Shown in pieces: positions 17,315 through 25,533 of a stretch of DNA of 64,000 bases. Each line of letters opens with the position of its first letter. Within the stretch, counting starts at the first letter, position 1. Origin of the DNA: Bacteroidales bacterium (lineage in GTDB: Bacteria; Bacteroidota; Bacteroidia; Bacteroidales; FEN-979); contig JAUXWT010000071.1 in the NCBI GenBank assembly GCA_030681475.1, positions 97,347 through 161,346 on the forward strand, in the 5' to 3' direction. The notes below the pieces were generated by a model, which saw nothing but the letters and a program-made list of their open reading frames with translations, was not told the DNA's origin and did no database searches. A program made the position numbers and the translations under genes.

Positions 17315-18604
17315 TTATAGGATTACTTTTTCGTACACTTCCACCATTTTTTTTGTCAGCTTTCTGCAATCGAAATCAGCCTCCACTGATTTCCGGCCAG
17401 CCAAACTCATCTTTTCAAGCGTTGCAACATCTGAAAGCACCTCAGCGAATTTAGCTGCAAGCGCATCCGGCGTATTTGGCTGATATAGAATTCCCCCCCC
17501 CGTAGCATGGATGATCTCAGAAAAGGCGCCGAGATCAGGCTGAACCAGCGGAACACCCGAGGCCAGCGATTCGATCTGGTACAGTCCGTAAGCCTCTCCT
17601 TTTAAGACAGGTACCGAAAGTACGGACAAAGATCTGAAAAAATCCTGCAGCCCTTGGATGGAGAAGTCTGGCCGGATTTCAATATCCTGCAGTATTTTGT
17701 TCTTTTTCAGCTTCTTAATTTGCCGGTGAAGGAAGGAGCGGTCATCGCCGGTCATGCCGCCCGTGACTATTAATCTCAGATCCTTGAACCGTGATTCCTT
17801 CTTCAGGAGGATGAAAGAATCCACAAGGACTTCGAAACCATTTTCTTTGCAGATCCTTGACAAATAACCAATGGCGGGTGGTGATAGTGCAGGGTTTGAA
17901 TAAGCGTAATTTTCAGGGGTTACTCCGATATGCACCACATTCATTCTGTCGGCAGGAATGTTCATTTTTTTTTGCATAACGGCTGCAAAATAATCGCTGA
18001 CGGAAATAAATGCGTCAACATCCCGACTTTTCTCCGACATCAGTTCCCATATTTTCCCTTGCCATGACGGGTCCATTGCATCAACCCAAACATCTTCGTC
18101 CTGTAAAGAATAAACCACCGGAACCTTCACCTCATCCCTCACCTGTTTTGCCATTCCTAAGAGCAGTGCATTGGAAAAATGCACGACATCCGGTTTCTCG
18201 TGGTTTTTCAAAAAATCGACCACCCGGCCAAGTTCATGGTTTTGAAAACCATCCTGTCCAAGGAGCATCGATTCTGTGAGTTGTTCCAACCCATGTGCAC
18301 GGGTGGCGCCGGATTTTCCGGCTGCGAATTTCAGCACCGGTCTCGAATCCAGCAAATGTTCCATCCACCCCGGCATGTGCCTGAATAGCGGGAATTGCTG
18401 CTTCAGGTAGATATTCACTGCCCCGTAAAATACAGGAACATCTGGATTTGATGTTTCCCCATTTATGGTAAGTGGTAAATACATCGGAAGGGTGATGGCC
18501 TCATGTCCCATCTCCCGGAGGGAATTCACATAAGCGCTGTCGCGAAGGCAGTTGCCGCAATAAAACGAGCCGCCAAAACCTGGAACAATATTTACGATCT
18601 TCAT
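17315..18604 (-). CDS. Glycosyltransferase, GT4-like (GT-B fold)
   Basis: 429 residues. The N-terminus MKIVNIVPGFGGSFYCGNCLRD has the glycine-rich loop of GT-B glycosyltransferases. The C-terminal nucleotide-sugar domain is visible as LIVTGG, SVLSVPVLKGEAYGLYQIESLASGVPLVQPDLGAFSEII, with the EX7E-like region (E in GEAYGLYQIE). It probably acts in the cytoplasm on a lipid or polysaccharide acceptor. It lies between the propeller gene and the ABC system on the same strand, separated from the former by a 54-bp palindrome. Donor and acceptor are unknown. Confidence 0.85.
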   Translation of the reverse strand: MKIVNIVPGFGGSFYCGNCLRDSAYVNSLREMGHEAITLPMYLPLTINGETSNPDVPVFYGAVNIYLKQQFPLFRHMPGWMEHLLDSRPVLKFAAGKSGATRAHGLEQLTESMLLGQDGFQNHELGRVVDFLKNHEKPDVVHFSNALLLGMAKQVRDEVKVPVVYSLQDEDVWVDAMDPSWQGKIWELMSEKSRDVDAFISVSDYFAAVMQKKMNIPADRMNVVHIGVTPENYAYSNPALSPPAIGYLSRICKENGFEVLVDSFILLKKESRFKDLRLIVTGGMTGDDRSFLHRQIKKLKKNKILQDIEIRPDFSIQGLQDFFRSLSVLSVPVLKGEAYGLYQIESLASGVPLVQPDLGAFSEIIHATGGGILYQPNTPDALAAKFAEVLSDVATLEKMSLAGRKSVEADFDCRKLTKKMVEVYEKVIL

Positions 18605-18617
18605 ATTAATCTTATTT

Positions 18618-18671
18618 ACCTCACCCCCTTCTCCCCCTCTCCTTCAGGAGAGGGGGAGAAGGGGGTGAGGT
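18618..18671. repeat. 54-bp inverted repeat, arms of 26 bases
   Basis: Two exact 26-base arms (left arm starts ACCTCACCCCCTTCTCCCCC) flank a two-base loop. It lies between the stop of the PQQ-like gene and the glycosyltransferase start. The CCTCACCCCCTTCTCCCCCTC motif resembles dispersed palindromic elements seen in many bacterial genomes. As RNA it would be a strong hairpin, but without a T tract it is not a canonical terminator. Confidence 0.9.
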
Positions 18672-19798
18672 CATTCAAAACAATAAACCCTCCCATCCTG
18701 CGCACCAACCACGATCATTTTCGACGTGACCGCCGGTGTACTGAAAATGTCGCTTCCGATTTCATATACCCATACTTCTCTTCCCGTATTGATATCCAGT
18801 ACATAGAGTCTGCCATCACCCGATGCAGCAATGACATGGTCTCCTGCAATCACAGGTGAGGCATCCACTCTTCCAAGGGTCTTGAATTTCCATACAACTT
18901 TTCCGGTCACGGCATCAAAACAATAGATATATCTGTTCTGAGAACCGGTAATGACCTTTCCGGATCCTACCGCCGGTGATGCAAGGAATGGCCCCCCGCC
19001 TTCGGTTTTCCATATTTCTTTCTTCGACCGCAGATTAAAACAGTAGAACACGCCATCATAATTACCGAAAAAAGCTTTTTCACCGAGGATGGCAACTGAT
19101 GCGGGAATGTATGTGCCTATATCAACCCTGGCACGGGCTTTCCCATCGGTGGTGCCCGCCTGGTGTAAAAAACCGTCACACCCGCCAAAAACAGCAAGTT
19201 GTCCGCCAATGGCCGGGGTTCCGTTGATAAAATTGTCTGATCCGTATTTCCATAACAGCTTCCCGTTCACTGCATTCACACAATGAAGGTTGAAATCATA
19301 GCTTCCCACCATGATTTGAGTAAGGTGACCGGATGCACTGACCGAAATGTTTGCTGATCCGGAAATCTGACCATCTGCAGCATACTTCCATTTCAGGGTG
19401 CCTGTTCCCGCATCCAGGGCATACAGGATCCCTTCCATGCTTCCTGCGTAAACAGTATTTCCATGAACAAGCGGAGGAGCTTCAACGGATGTGCCGGCAT
19501 TAAACTTCCATTTCAGTTTGCCATTTGAATCAATGGCGTAAAGATATCCGTCATTGGAGCCAATATAGACCGTGCCGTTCCAGATGACCGGGGAGGATTT
19601 TATGGCATCACCGGTTTTATAGGTCCAAAGAAGTCTGAGGGGTGGGTTGATCGTTGCCGGAGAGACGCCGGTCAACTGCGCATCACCGCGGAATGACGGC
19701 CAACAGTCGGCGCTTTTTACCTGTGCTTTCAGGCTGTAAATCTCAAAAATGCAGATCAAAAGCAGAATAGCCGACCGGTGATAGATATTGAACCTCAA
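18671..19798 (-). CDS. PQQ-like beta-propeller protein, exported
   Basis: 375 residues. A signal peptide (about 1-25) is followed by seven or eight PQQ/BamB-type blades with the recurring pattern GxxYAxDxxxGxxxWxxxxG (for example VYIGSNDGYLYAIDSNGKLKWKF). The entry segment CWPSFRGDAQLTG is typical of this propeller group. Catalytic features of quinoprotein alcohol dehydrogenases are not seen, so a PQQ cofactor is uncertain. Its ATG overlaps the stop of the upstream FAD/Fe-S gene in ATGA, so it is translationally coupled to a redox enzyme. Confidence 0.85.
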   Translation of the reverse strand: MRFNIYHRSAILLLICIFEIYSLKAQVKSADCWPSFRGDAQLTGVSPATINPPLRLLWTYKTGDAIKSSPVIWNGTVYIGSNDGYLYAIDSNGKLKWKFNAGTSVEAPPLVHGNTVYAGSMEGILYALDAGTGTLKWKYAADGQISGSANISVSASGHLTQIMVGSYDFNLHCVNAVNGKLLWKYGSDNFINGTPAIGGQLAVFGGCDGFLHQAGTTDGKARARVDIGTYIPASVAILGEKAFFGNYDGVFYCFNLRSKKEIWKTEGGGPFLASPAVGSGKVITGSQNRYIYCFDAVTGKVVWKFKTLGRVDASPVIAGDHVIAASGDGRLYVLDINTGREVWVYEIGSDIFSTPAVTSKMIVVGAQDGRVYCFE

Positions 19799-21378
19799 AT
19801 TGAACTCCTTTCTTCCGTATCTTTAAACGCCAGGGCGCCGGTAGGGCATGACTCCACACATTCCTTTGCTGTTATGGTCAGCGCTTCCTTTATGTTTTCA
19901 TCGAATGGAACCGAAATCCGGACATCGAATCCTCTGCCGGCAAAACCCAGTCCGATGGATTCACCGTGTTTCTCCGTAATTTCGACACATAAACCGCACC
20001 GGATGCATTTCTCTGCTTCATACACAAGCAATTCATGCTGAACCGATCTTGTGAGTTGCTTCCGATCCTGACCGGCAAACCTTCTCCGGTTTACGTCGTA
20101 CTCTTCTGCGTAGATCCTGAGTTTACAACTTACCGGTTTCCGGCAATCACAATGAAGGCAACGAAGTGCTTCATGCATCGCCTCCTCTTTTGTTAAACCT
20201 GCAAGAAATCCGTCAACAGGTTCAACGCGATCATCGGGGATACTCTCTTTCAGATATTCTTTCAATTCAGGTTCAGACAGGTGTCCTGCGACAGAGTTGA
20301 ATTTGATCGGTTTTCTTGTTGGTTTTGATGTTCCCAGAAATCGTTCAACCTGCTTCGCCGCCATCTTCCCCTGGGCGACGGAATGAACTGCCATTTTTTG
20401 TTCCCTGATGATGTTCCCGCATGCGAATACCCCGGGAATGGTGGTCGTAAAGTTCTTTTTATCAATGAAAACGCCATGTGCATCGGGTTGAATTCCGAAA
20501 GCGTTATCAATAACTGATTTCAGACTTCCAGTTGCCAGGATCGCTGCATCAAAACCGGGCAGGATTGAATTTTGGAATATTTCCCTGGTAATCATTACAC
20601 CCAAACGAAATTCTGCACCCATTTTCCGAATGGTCCCGATTTCATCGTCCAGCATATCTTTGGGAAGCCGGTCTTCGGGAATTTCATATTGCATGGCGCC
20701 ACCGGCCTTTTCATGCTGATCAAAAAGAACACAGGAATGACCCGAACGCAAAAGGTAAAAAGCTGCCGACAACCCGGCCGGCCCTGTGCCGATGATGGCG
20801 ACCTTTTTCCCATTGTTCACAGGAATTTCAGATAATCCGGAGGTTTCCGGCTTCCCAAACAGCGCACTTGATCGTTTCAACAGGCAAATTGAAACCGCAT
20901 GATCAAGGGCTTTCCGTTTGCATGCCTTTTCACAGGGAGCCGGGCATATAAACCCTAAAATCAGAGGCAATGCGATCTCTTCCCTGACTATGCGCAGGGC
21001 TTGATCAAAATCACCTTTGGCGATCAGGCGGTTCATGAGGGGAATGTCCATGAATGCGGGACAGGAGAGCCGGCATGGCGCTTCGCAATCGCCTACATGG
21101 TCGCTGAGCAGCAATTCGAGCGCTTCCCGTCGCGCTTCCGTTACCTCCGGGGAATTGGTCAGGATGTTCATCCCTTCCGAAACCGGCATGGCACAGGAGG
21201 GTACAAGGTGGTCACGATCAAGATCTTTCACCAGGCAAACCATGCAGGAAGGATGATTGGTCAGGCCCGGACGGAAGCACATCGAAGGTATGGAAATGCC
21301 CAGAATGGCAGCGGCCTCCATGACAGAAATCCCTTCCTGCACTTCAACGGGGTTATGATCGATCGTTAGTTTTACCAT
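19795..21378 (-). CDS. GltD-like FAD/iron-sulfur protein with NuoG-type [2Fe-2S] domain, no second Rossmann domain
   Basis: 527 residues. Residues 1-75 form a [2Fe-2S] ferredoxin domain (Cys34, 45, 48, 62). Residues 94-153 hold the cysteines of a GltD-type double cluster (98, 102, 106, 145, 149, 153). The FAD Rossmann motif IIGTGPAGLSAAFYL is at 195-209, and its closing motif IPGVFACGNIIR at 314-325. Between these, the NAD(P)H-binding Rossmann domain of GltD/NfnB (usual GGGNxAMD motif, about 100 residues) is missing. A Cys-rich segment at 407-418 and a C-terminal ferredoxin-like region (Cys458, 461, 464, 507, 511) follow. It starts one base after the NuoEF-like gene stops. The pair recalls the HydBC/Stn family of electron-bifurcating complexes, with this protein in place of the hydrogenase subunit. 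Confidence 0.82.
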   Translation of the reverse strand: MVKLTIDHNPVEVQEGISVMEAAAILGISIPSMCFRPGLTNHPSCMVCLVKDLDRDHLVPSCAMPVSEGMNILTNSPEVTEARREALELLLSDHVGDCEAPCRLSCPAFMDIPLMNRLIAKGDFDQALRIVREEIALPLILGFICPAPCEKACKRKALDHAVSICLLKRSSALFGKPETSGLSEIPVNNGKKVAIIGTGPAGLSAAFYLLRSGHSCVLFDQHEKAGGAMQYEIPEDRLPKDMLDDEIGTIRKMGAEFRLGVMITREIFQNSILPGFDAAILATGSLKSVIDNAFGIQPDAHGVFIDKKNFTTTIPGVFACGNIIREQKMAVHSVAQGKMAAKQVERFLGTSKPTRKPIKFNSVAGHLSEPELKEYLKESIPDDRVEPVDGFLAGLTKEEAMHEALRCLHCDCRKPVSCKLRIYAEEYDVNRRRFAGQDRKQLTRSVQHELLVYEAEKCIRCGLCVEITEKHGESIGLGFAGRGFDVRISVPFDENIKEALTITAKECVESCPTGALAFKDTEERSSI

Positions 21379-21379
21379 G

Positions 21380-23737
21380 TTAACGAATCATGATTGAATT
21401 TGCCGGGCATACCTGCCTGCAAATGTCGCATTTTATACATTTTTCAACATCAATCTCATGTTTTTCATAGGGTTTGAAGGCGATCGCCTCCGACGGACAA
21501 CGCTGTGCACACTTGGTGCATCCGATGCATTCATCCGTAACTTCATACCGGATGAGCGGAAGGCATTTTCCTGACGGACATAGTCCGTTCAAATGGGCTT
21601 CATACTCCCCACGGAAATAGTGCAGGGTGGTGAGCACCGGGTTTGGCGCAGTTTTTCCTAATCCGCACAGGCTGCCCATTGCTGTGCTGTGTGCAAGTTT
21701 CTCAAGATTCTCCAGGTCTTCCTGCTTCCCGTCTCCACTCCGGATTTTTTCGAGGATTTCCAGCATCCTTCGGGTTCCTATCCTGCAAAAGGTGCATCTG
21801 CCGCAGGATTGGTTTTGGGTGAATGAAAGGAAATAGTATGCAATATCAACCATGCAATCGGTTTCATCCAGCACAATCAGTCCGCCGGAACCCATCATCG
21901 TCCCTGCCTCCCTCAGCGCTTCAAAATCGACCGGCATGTCAGCCGCGGAAGCGGGCAAACAACCACCCGATGGTCCCCCGATCTGCACAGCCTTGAATTT
22001 TTTATCTCCGGCAATACCTCCGCCAATCTCCTCCACGATCTGACGAATGGTAACGCCCATCGGAACCTCGATCAAACCCCCTCGTTTGACTTTCCCGGCT
22101 AATGCGAACACCTTGGTCCCTTTGCTCCCGGATGTCCCGATCTTTGAAAATGCCTGAGCGCCATGATTAATGATCCATGGGACAAGGGAAAAAGTTTCGG
22201 TGTTGTTGATCAATGTGGGCTTATCCCACAGGCCATGTACGGCAGGGTAGGGTGGCCGCATTCTTGGTGTTCCCCTTTTTCCTTCAACGGAGGCGATGAG
22301 CGCGGTCTCCTCGCCGCAAACAAAGGCGCCGGCGCCGCCAAAAATACGGATATCAAATGAGAAAGTGGACTCAAATACAGAATTTCCGATAATCTTGTTT
22401 TCCTGGCAAATCCTGATCGCTTCGCCGATCCGGATTACGGCTAGCGGGTATTCTGCGCGGATGTAAAAGATCCCGTGTGAAGCGCCGGTTGCATACCCCG
22501 CTATTAACATCCCTTCGATGATCCGGAACGGGTATGATTCAAGCAGCATGCGGTCCATAAAGGCGCCGGGATCACCTTCATCGCCGTTGCAGATCACAAA
22601 TTTTTCAGTAGCCTCCTGATCTTTCACCAATTGCCATTTTTTTCCGGAAGGAAAACCGGCTCCACCACGACCACGCAATCCACTCGCGTTGATCTCATCG
22701 ATGACTTCCTGCGGTGACATCCCCGACAGGCATTTTCGCAACGGTTCGAATCCTCCTGACCGCCTGTATCCATCAAGGTCAATCGGGTTGGCCACTCCCC
22801 TGTTTTCCGTGGCGATGTTGACCTGCGGGAGAAGAAATCCGGACAATGGCGTATCCCGTTGTTCTCCCAGGTATTTCCGGAATGACCTTGGAGCGCCATC
22901 GGCAAGGAGGGTCTCAAAAAGGTTGTAAAAACCGGTTTTAAACCGGTTTATATAACCTTCGGGTGTAAAATGGCTCAGCAAAACCTCCCTGACCTCCTCG
23001 GGTTTGATCTTAGCGTAGAATGCCGGGTTCTCCCCCGGCTTGATGATCTCCATAATGGGTACCTGGTTGCAGATACCGACACATCCTACCTGTTGAACAT
23101 TCACCCTGATTTTTGACTGTGCAATGGTCTTCTCCAGTTGCATTTTAACATCTGCACTGCCGCTCGCCACACAGCAGGAGCCCAGACCGATCCTGATTTC
23201 ACCCTGAGATTTTTTATGGTCGAAGGTATCTGCCGGAACAGTTGAGATTCCGGTGTCTCTTTTTAACAGAAAGTCACGCAGGATCTCTCCTGCTTGTTCA
23301 GGAACGACATGCCCGTATGTAACTTCATCTATCCTGACAACCGGGGCAAGCGTGCAGCAACCCAGACAGGCAATTTTTTCGATGGTGAAATTCATTGAGG
23401 CGTCTGTATCTCCATCCTCAGCTAATTTCAGTTCACGCCTGAATGCTTCATAAACAAACAGGGCGCCTTTTACATGACAGGCAGTCCCGGTACAAACGCT
23501 GATCCGGTGCTTCCCCGCCGGCTGATGCCTGAACTGGGTATAAAAAGTCGAAATCCCGCAAATCTGTGCTGGGGTGATCTCCGTGGTATCGCAAACACGT
23601 TTCAAAGCAGGCTCAGGAAGATAATTGAATTCGCTTTGGATATCCTGCAATATCGGGATCACGACATCGGATGTGGTACCGTGCCGGGCGACGATCAGGT
23701 CGGTTTTTTCGGTGATATTTAAATTATTTAATTCCAT
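21380..23737 (-). CDS. Fused NuoE-NuoF type NADH-binding flavoprotein (HydC-HydB-like)
   Basis: 785 residues. Residues 10-160 are a NuoE-type thioredoxin-like [2Fe-2S] domain (Cys82, 87, 124, 128). Residues 180-255 form a second thioredoxin-like domain (Cys188, 219, 223). From about 290 comes the NuoF core with the FMN/NADH glycine loop GLRGRGGAGFPSGKKW and NGDEGDPGAFMDR, then an SLBB domain and the N3-type [4Fe-4S] site (Cys645, 648, 651, 691). Two ferredoxin [4Fe-4S] motifs end the protein (Cys737-747 and 767-777). HydB and HydC are usually separate proteins in NADH-dependent hydrogenases; here they are one chain. No H-cluster protein is present nearby. It should oxidise or reduce NADH in the cytoplasm. 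Confidence 0.9.
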   Translation of the reverse strand: MELNNLNITEKTDLIVARHGTTSDVVIPILQDIQSEFNYLPEPALKRVCDTTEITPAQICGISTFYTQFRHQPAGKHRISVCTGTACHVKGALFVYEAFRRELKLAEDGDTDASMNFTIEKIACLGCCTLAPVVRIDEVTYGHVVPEQAGEILRDFLLKRDTGISTVPADTFDHKKSQGEIRIGLGSCCVASGSADVKMQLEKTIAQSKIRVNVQQVGCVGICNQVPIMEIIKPGENPAFYAKIKPEEVREVLLSHFTPEGYINRFKTGFYNLFETLLADGAPRSFRKYLGEQRDTPLSGFLLPQVNIATENRGVANPIDLDGYRRSGGFEPLRKCLSGMSPQEVIDEINASGLRGRGGAGFPSGKKWQLVKDQEATEKFVICNGDEGDPGAFMDRMLLESYPFRIIEGMLIAGYATGASHGIFYIRAEYPLAVIRIGEAIRICQENKIIGNSVFESTFSFDIRIFGGAGAFVCGEETALIASVEGKRGTPRMRPPYPAVHGLWDKPTLINNTETFSLVPWIINHGAQAFSKIGTSGSKGTKVFALAGKVKRGGLIEVPMGVTIRQIVEEIGGGIAGDKKFKAVQIGGPSGGCLPASAADMPVDFEALREAGTMMGSGGLIVLDETDCMVDIAYYFLSFTQNQSCGRCTFCRIGTRRMLEILEKIRSGDGKQEDLENLEKLAHSTAMGSLCGLGKTAPNPVLTTLHYFRGEYEAHLNGLCPSGKCLPLIRYEVTDECIGCTKCAQRCPSEAIAFKPYEKHEIDVEKCIKCDICRQVCPANSIMIR

Positions 23738-23815
23738 TTATTTCCATCCGGAAATTCCGGGATCAACGAGGTTTCAACACGATATTTATTTTGGTACAAT
23801 GTCATCTTTTCAATC

Positions 23816-24730
23816 TCAAATTACCACTACCTTACCGGTTGCCACGAACCTCTTTCCTGCAGTTACTCGGATGAAGTAAACACCTTTGGGAATTCCTGAT
23901 ACATCTATCTCTGACTGCCCTTTACCGGGTTGAGGGATGATTTTTACGCTGTTCTTGCCCTGGATATTAAACAGGCTGATCTCCATTTCGCCGTAGTTAG
24001 CTGGTAATTCAATTAACAGCGTCCCGCTGGCGGGGTTGGGTACGATTTGAAGTCCCGGATTCGTATATTCTGTGATTGCCACAAATTGATAATTGCATTC
24101 ACCCTCACCCCACAACGGTATTTCCTCTTCCTTAATACACAGGATTGTTGAACCAAACCCTAATCCAATAACAATGGGTTCAGCGAGACCTTTACATCCT
24201 CCGATACTTTCAATGTAATTCATTGCACAATAAGGGTCGAAACAGAATATTTTTCGCACATCCCCATTGAGCAGGATTGTGTCAAAAACGGAATATACCA
24301 CAATCGGAGCGCCTTGATTGATGTACTGCGATTGAACCGTATCTCCCGGAGATACAGAAAAATCGTATAACAATTGATCATGAGGGAAATAGTTTTCATT
24401 ATAGATATAAACTTTTTTTGCCTGCGTATCCTCCCTGAGGACTGCATTCCTTGTTGGAATCGTATCAATCGTATAGGGAGGGCAAATGGTGTTGCCCGGA
24501 CCCGGGGTTCCTAAAAAAGGATAAACATGCTGAAGCCTGTATAAATGACCTTCGATGAGACTGTCGCCATCAATAAATTCGGTTCGGGTTACATCAATAT
24601 TGCAAAAGGCAAAAGAATTCCAATAGGCAACATCCCAGTATACGTTCGGCCGGATCAGCGGGTGGTAGTCCTGGCCGAAAAGCATTGTTGCCAAGCACAT
24701 GAAATAAGTATAAAAAAATAATGTCTTCAT
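23816..24730 (-). CDS. Secreted protein with T9SS C-terminal sorting domain
   Basis: 304 residues. A signal peptide (MKTLFFYTYFMCLATMLFGQ) precedes a beta-rich body of about 200 residues that I do not recognise, with five or more cysteines. The last 75 residues form a type A sorting domain: LQIVPNPASGTLLIELP, MEISLFNIQGK, GVYFIRVTAGKR and a basic end. Type IX machinery would export it to the cell surface. It stands alone upstream of the NuoEF-like operon. Confidence 0.85.
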   Translation of the reverse strand: MKTLFFYTYFMCLATMLFGQDYHPLIRPNVYWDVAYWNSFAFCNIDVTRTEFIDGDSLIEGHLYRLQHVYPFLGTPGPGNTICPPYTIDTIPTRNAVLREDTQAKKVYIYNENYFPHDQLLYDFSVSPGDTVQSQYINQGAPIVVYSVFDTILLNGDVRKIFCFDPYCAMNYIESIGGCKGLAEPIVIGLGFGSTILCIKEEEIPLWGEGECNYQFVAITEYTNPGLQIVPNPASGTLLIELPANYGEMEISLFNIQGKNSVKIIPQPGKGQSEIDVSGIPKGVYFIRVTAGKRFVATGKVVVI

Positions 24731-24812
24731 GGTGTGGTAGTTCTTTGAATAGTTAAGATTTTACTTTCAGGGGTAAAATAAGAAAGGGCAAAATACCTGA
24801 AGCCTTCAAAGT

Positions 24813-25157
24813 TTACTCAGCCTTTTGAATCAAAATGTTTATTTCCTCTTGAAGTAGTGGAATATGTTTGGAAATGATGGCCCAAATATTTTCATCCGAT
24901 ATGTTGTCATATGCATGGATGATCTGGTTTCTTAAACCAACTATTCTTTTGGCATTTTCAATCGGGAAATCAGGGTCAACTTTTAAAATCCTGCTGATTG
25001 CTTCACCAACTATCTCTAAATCACGCTCGATTGCCCTTTTTAACAAGATGTTCGATTTATATTCATTAAAGTCTTTTGGTTGTTTTACAAAGAAGCTGTC
25101 GATTTCTTTTATCGCTTCCTGAATATCATACAACCACTTTAAAACCTTTTCGTCCAT
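24813..25157 (-). CDS. hepT: HepT-like toxin ribonuclease (DUF86)
   Basis: 114 residues, all helical. The Rx4HxY motif is present as RNQIIHAY near residue 78. HepT cleaves RNA and is kept silent by its partner MntA, which adds AMP groups to the tyrosine of this motif. The start lies inside the 3' end of the mntA gene (32-base overlap), the usual arrangement of this toxin-antitoxin pair. Confidence 0.88.
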   Translation of the reverse strand: MDEKVLKWLYDIQEAIKEIDSFFVKQPKDFNEYKSNILLKRAIERDLEIVGEAISRILKVDPDFPIENAKRIVGLRNQIIHAYDNISDENIWAIISKHIPLLQEEINILIQKAE

Positions 25158-25449
25158 AGATCAGTTTCTTTTGATTTTCAATAGCGCGTTTGAGAATTGG
25201 GTTTTTCAGGGTTTGTGTTTCGACTAAATCTACCGTTCTGTTAAACAGTTTCTCCAATGACTCTTTGAAATCCATATAATTATCAAAATAATCCATTAAA
25301 TTGACATTTCCGAATCTTACAAGCAGATCAATGTCGCTATCACTGTTAAAAGTGCTTGTTAATACTGAGCCGAAGACATATAATTCGCTTACATAATGTT
25401 TGTCACATAATCTGACTATTTCATCTGTATGTTGCCGAATTAATTCCAT
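25126..25449 (-). CDS. mntA: MntA-like nucleotidyltransferase antitoxin
   Basis: 107 residues with the minimal nucleotidyltransferase motif GSVLTSTFNSDSDIDLLV (GS, then DxD, near residues 27-44). In this family the enzyme transfers AMP to the HepT tyrosine and thereby neutralises it. It is the first gene of the pair. The length is at the short end of the family but the catalytic block is intact. Confidence 0.87.
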   Translation of the reverse strand: MELIRQHTDEIVRLCDKHYVSELYVFGSVLTSTFNSDSDIDLLVRFGNVNLMDYFDNYMDFKESLEKLFNRTVDLVETQTLKNPILKRAIENQKKLIYGRKGFKVVV

Positions 25450-25533
25450 GGCTTATTTTGTTTAAAATGTCTTTCCTGGGGTTTTAGCATTGATGTTCAA
25501 CGTCAAAGATATGAATAAAACAGAAAAAGAGTG

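Noticed and set aside
19795-23737. NADH-dependent [FeFe] hydrogenase (HydABC)
   Set aside because: HydB- and HydC-like parts are present, but no H-cluster cysteine motifs occur in either protein or in any neighbour.
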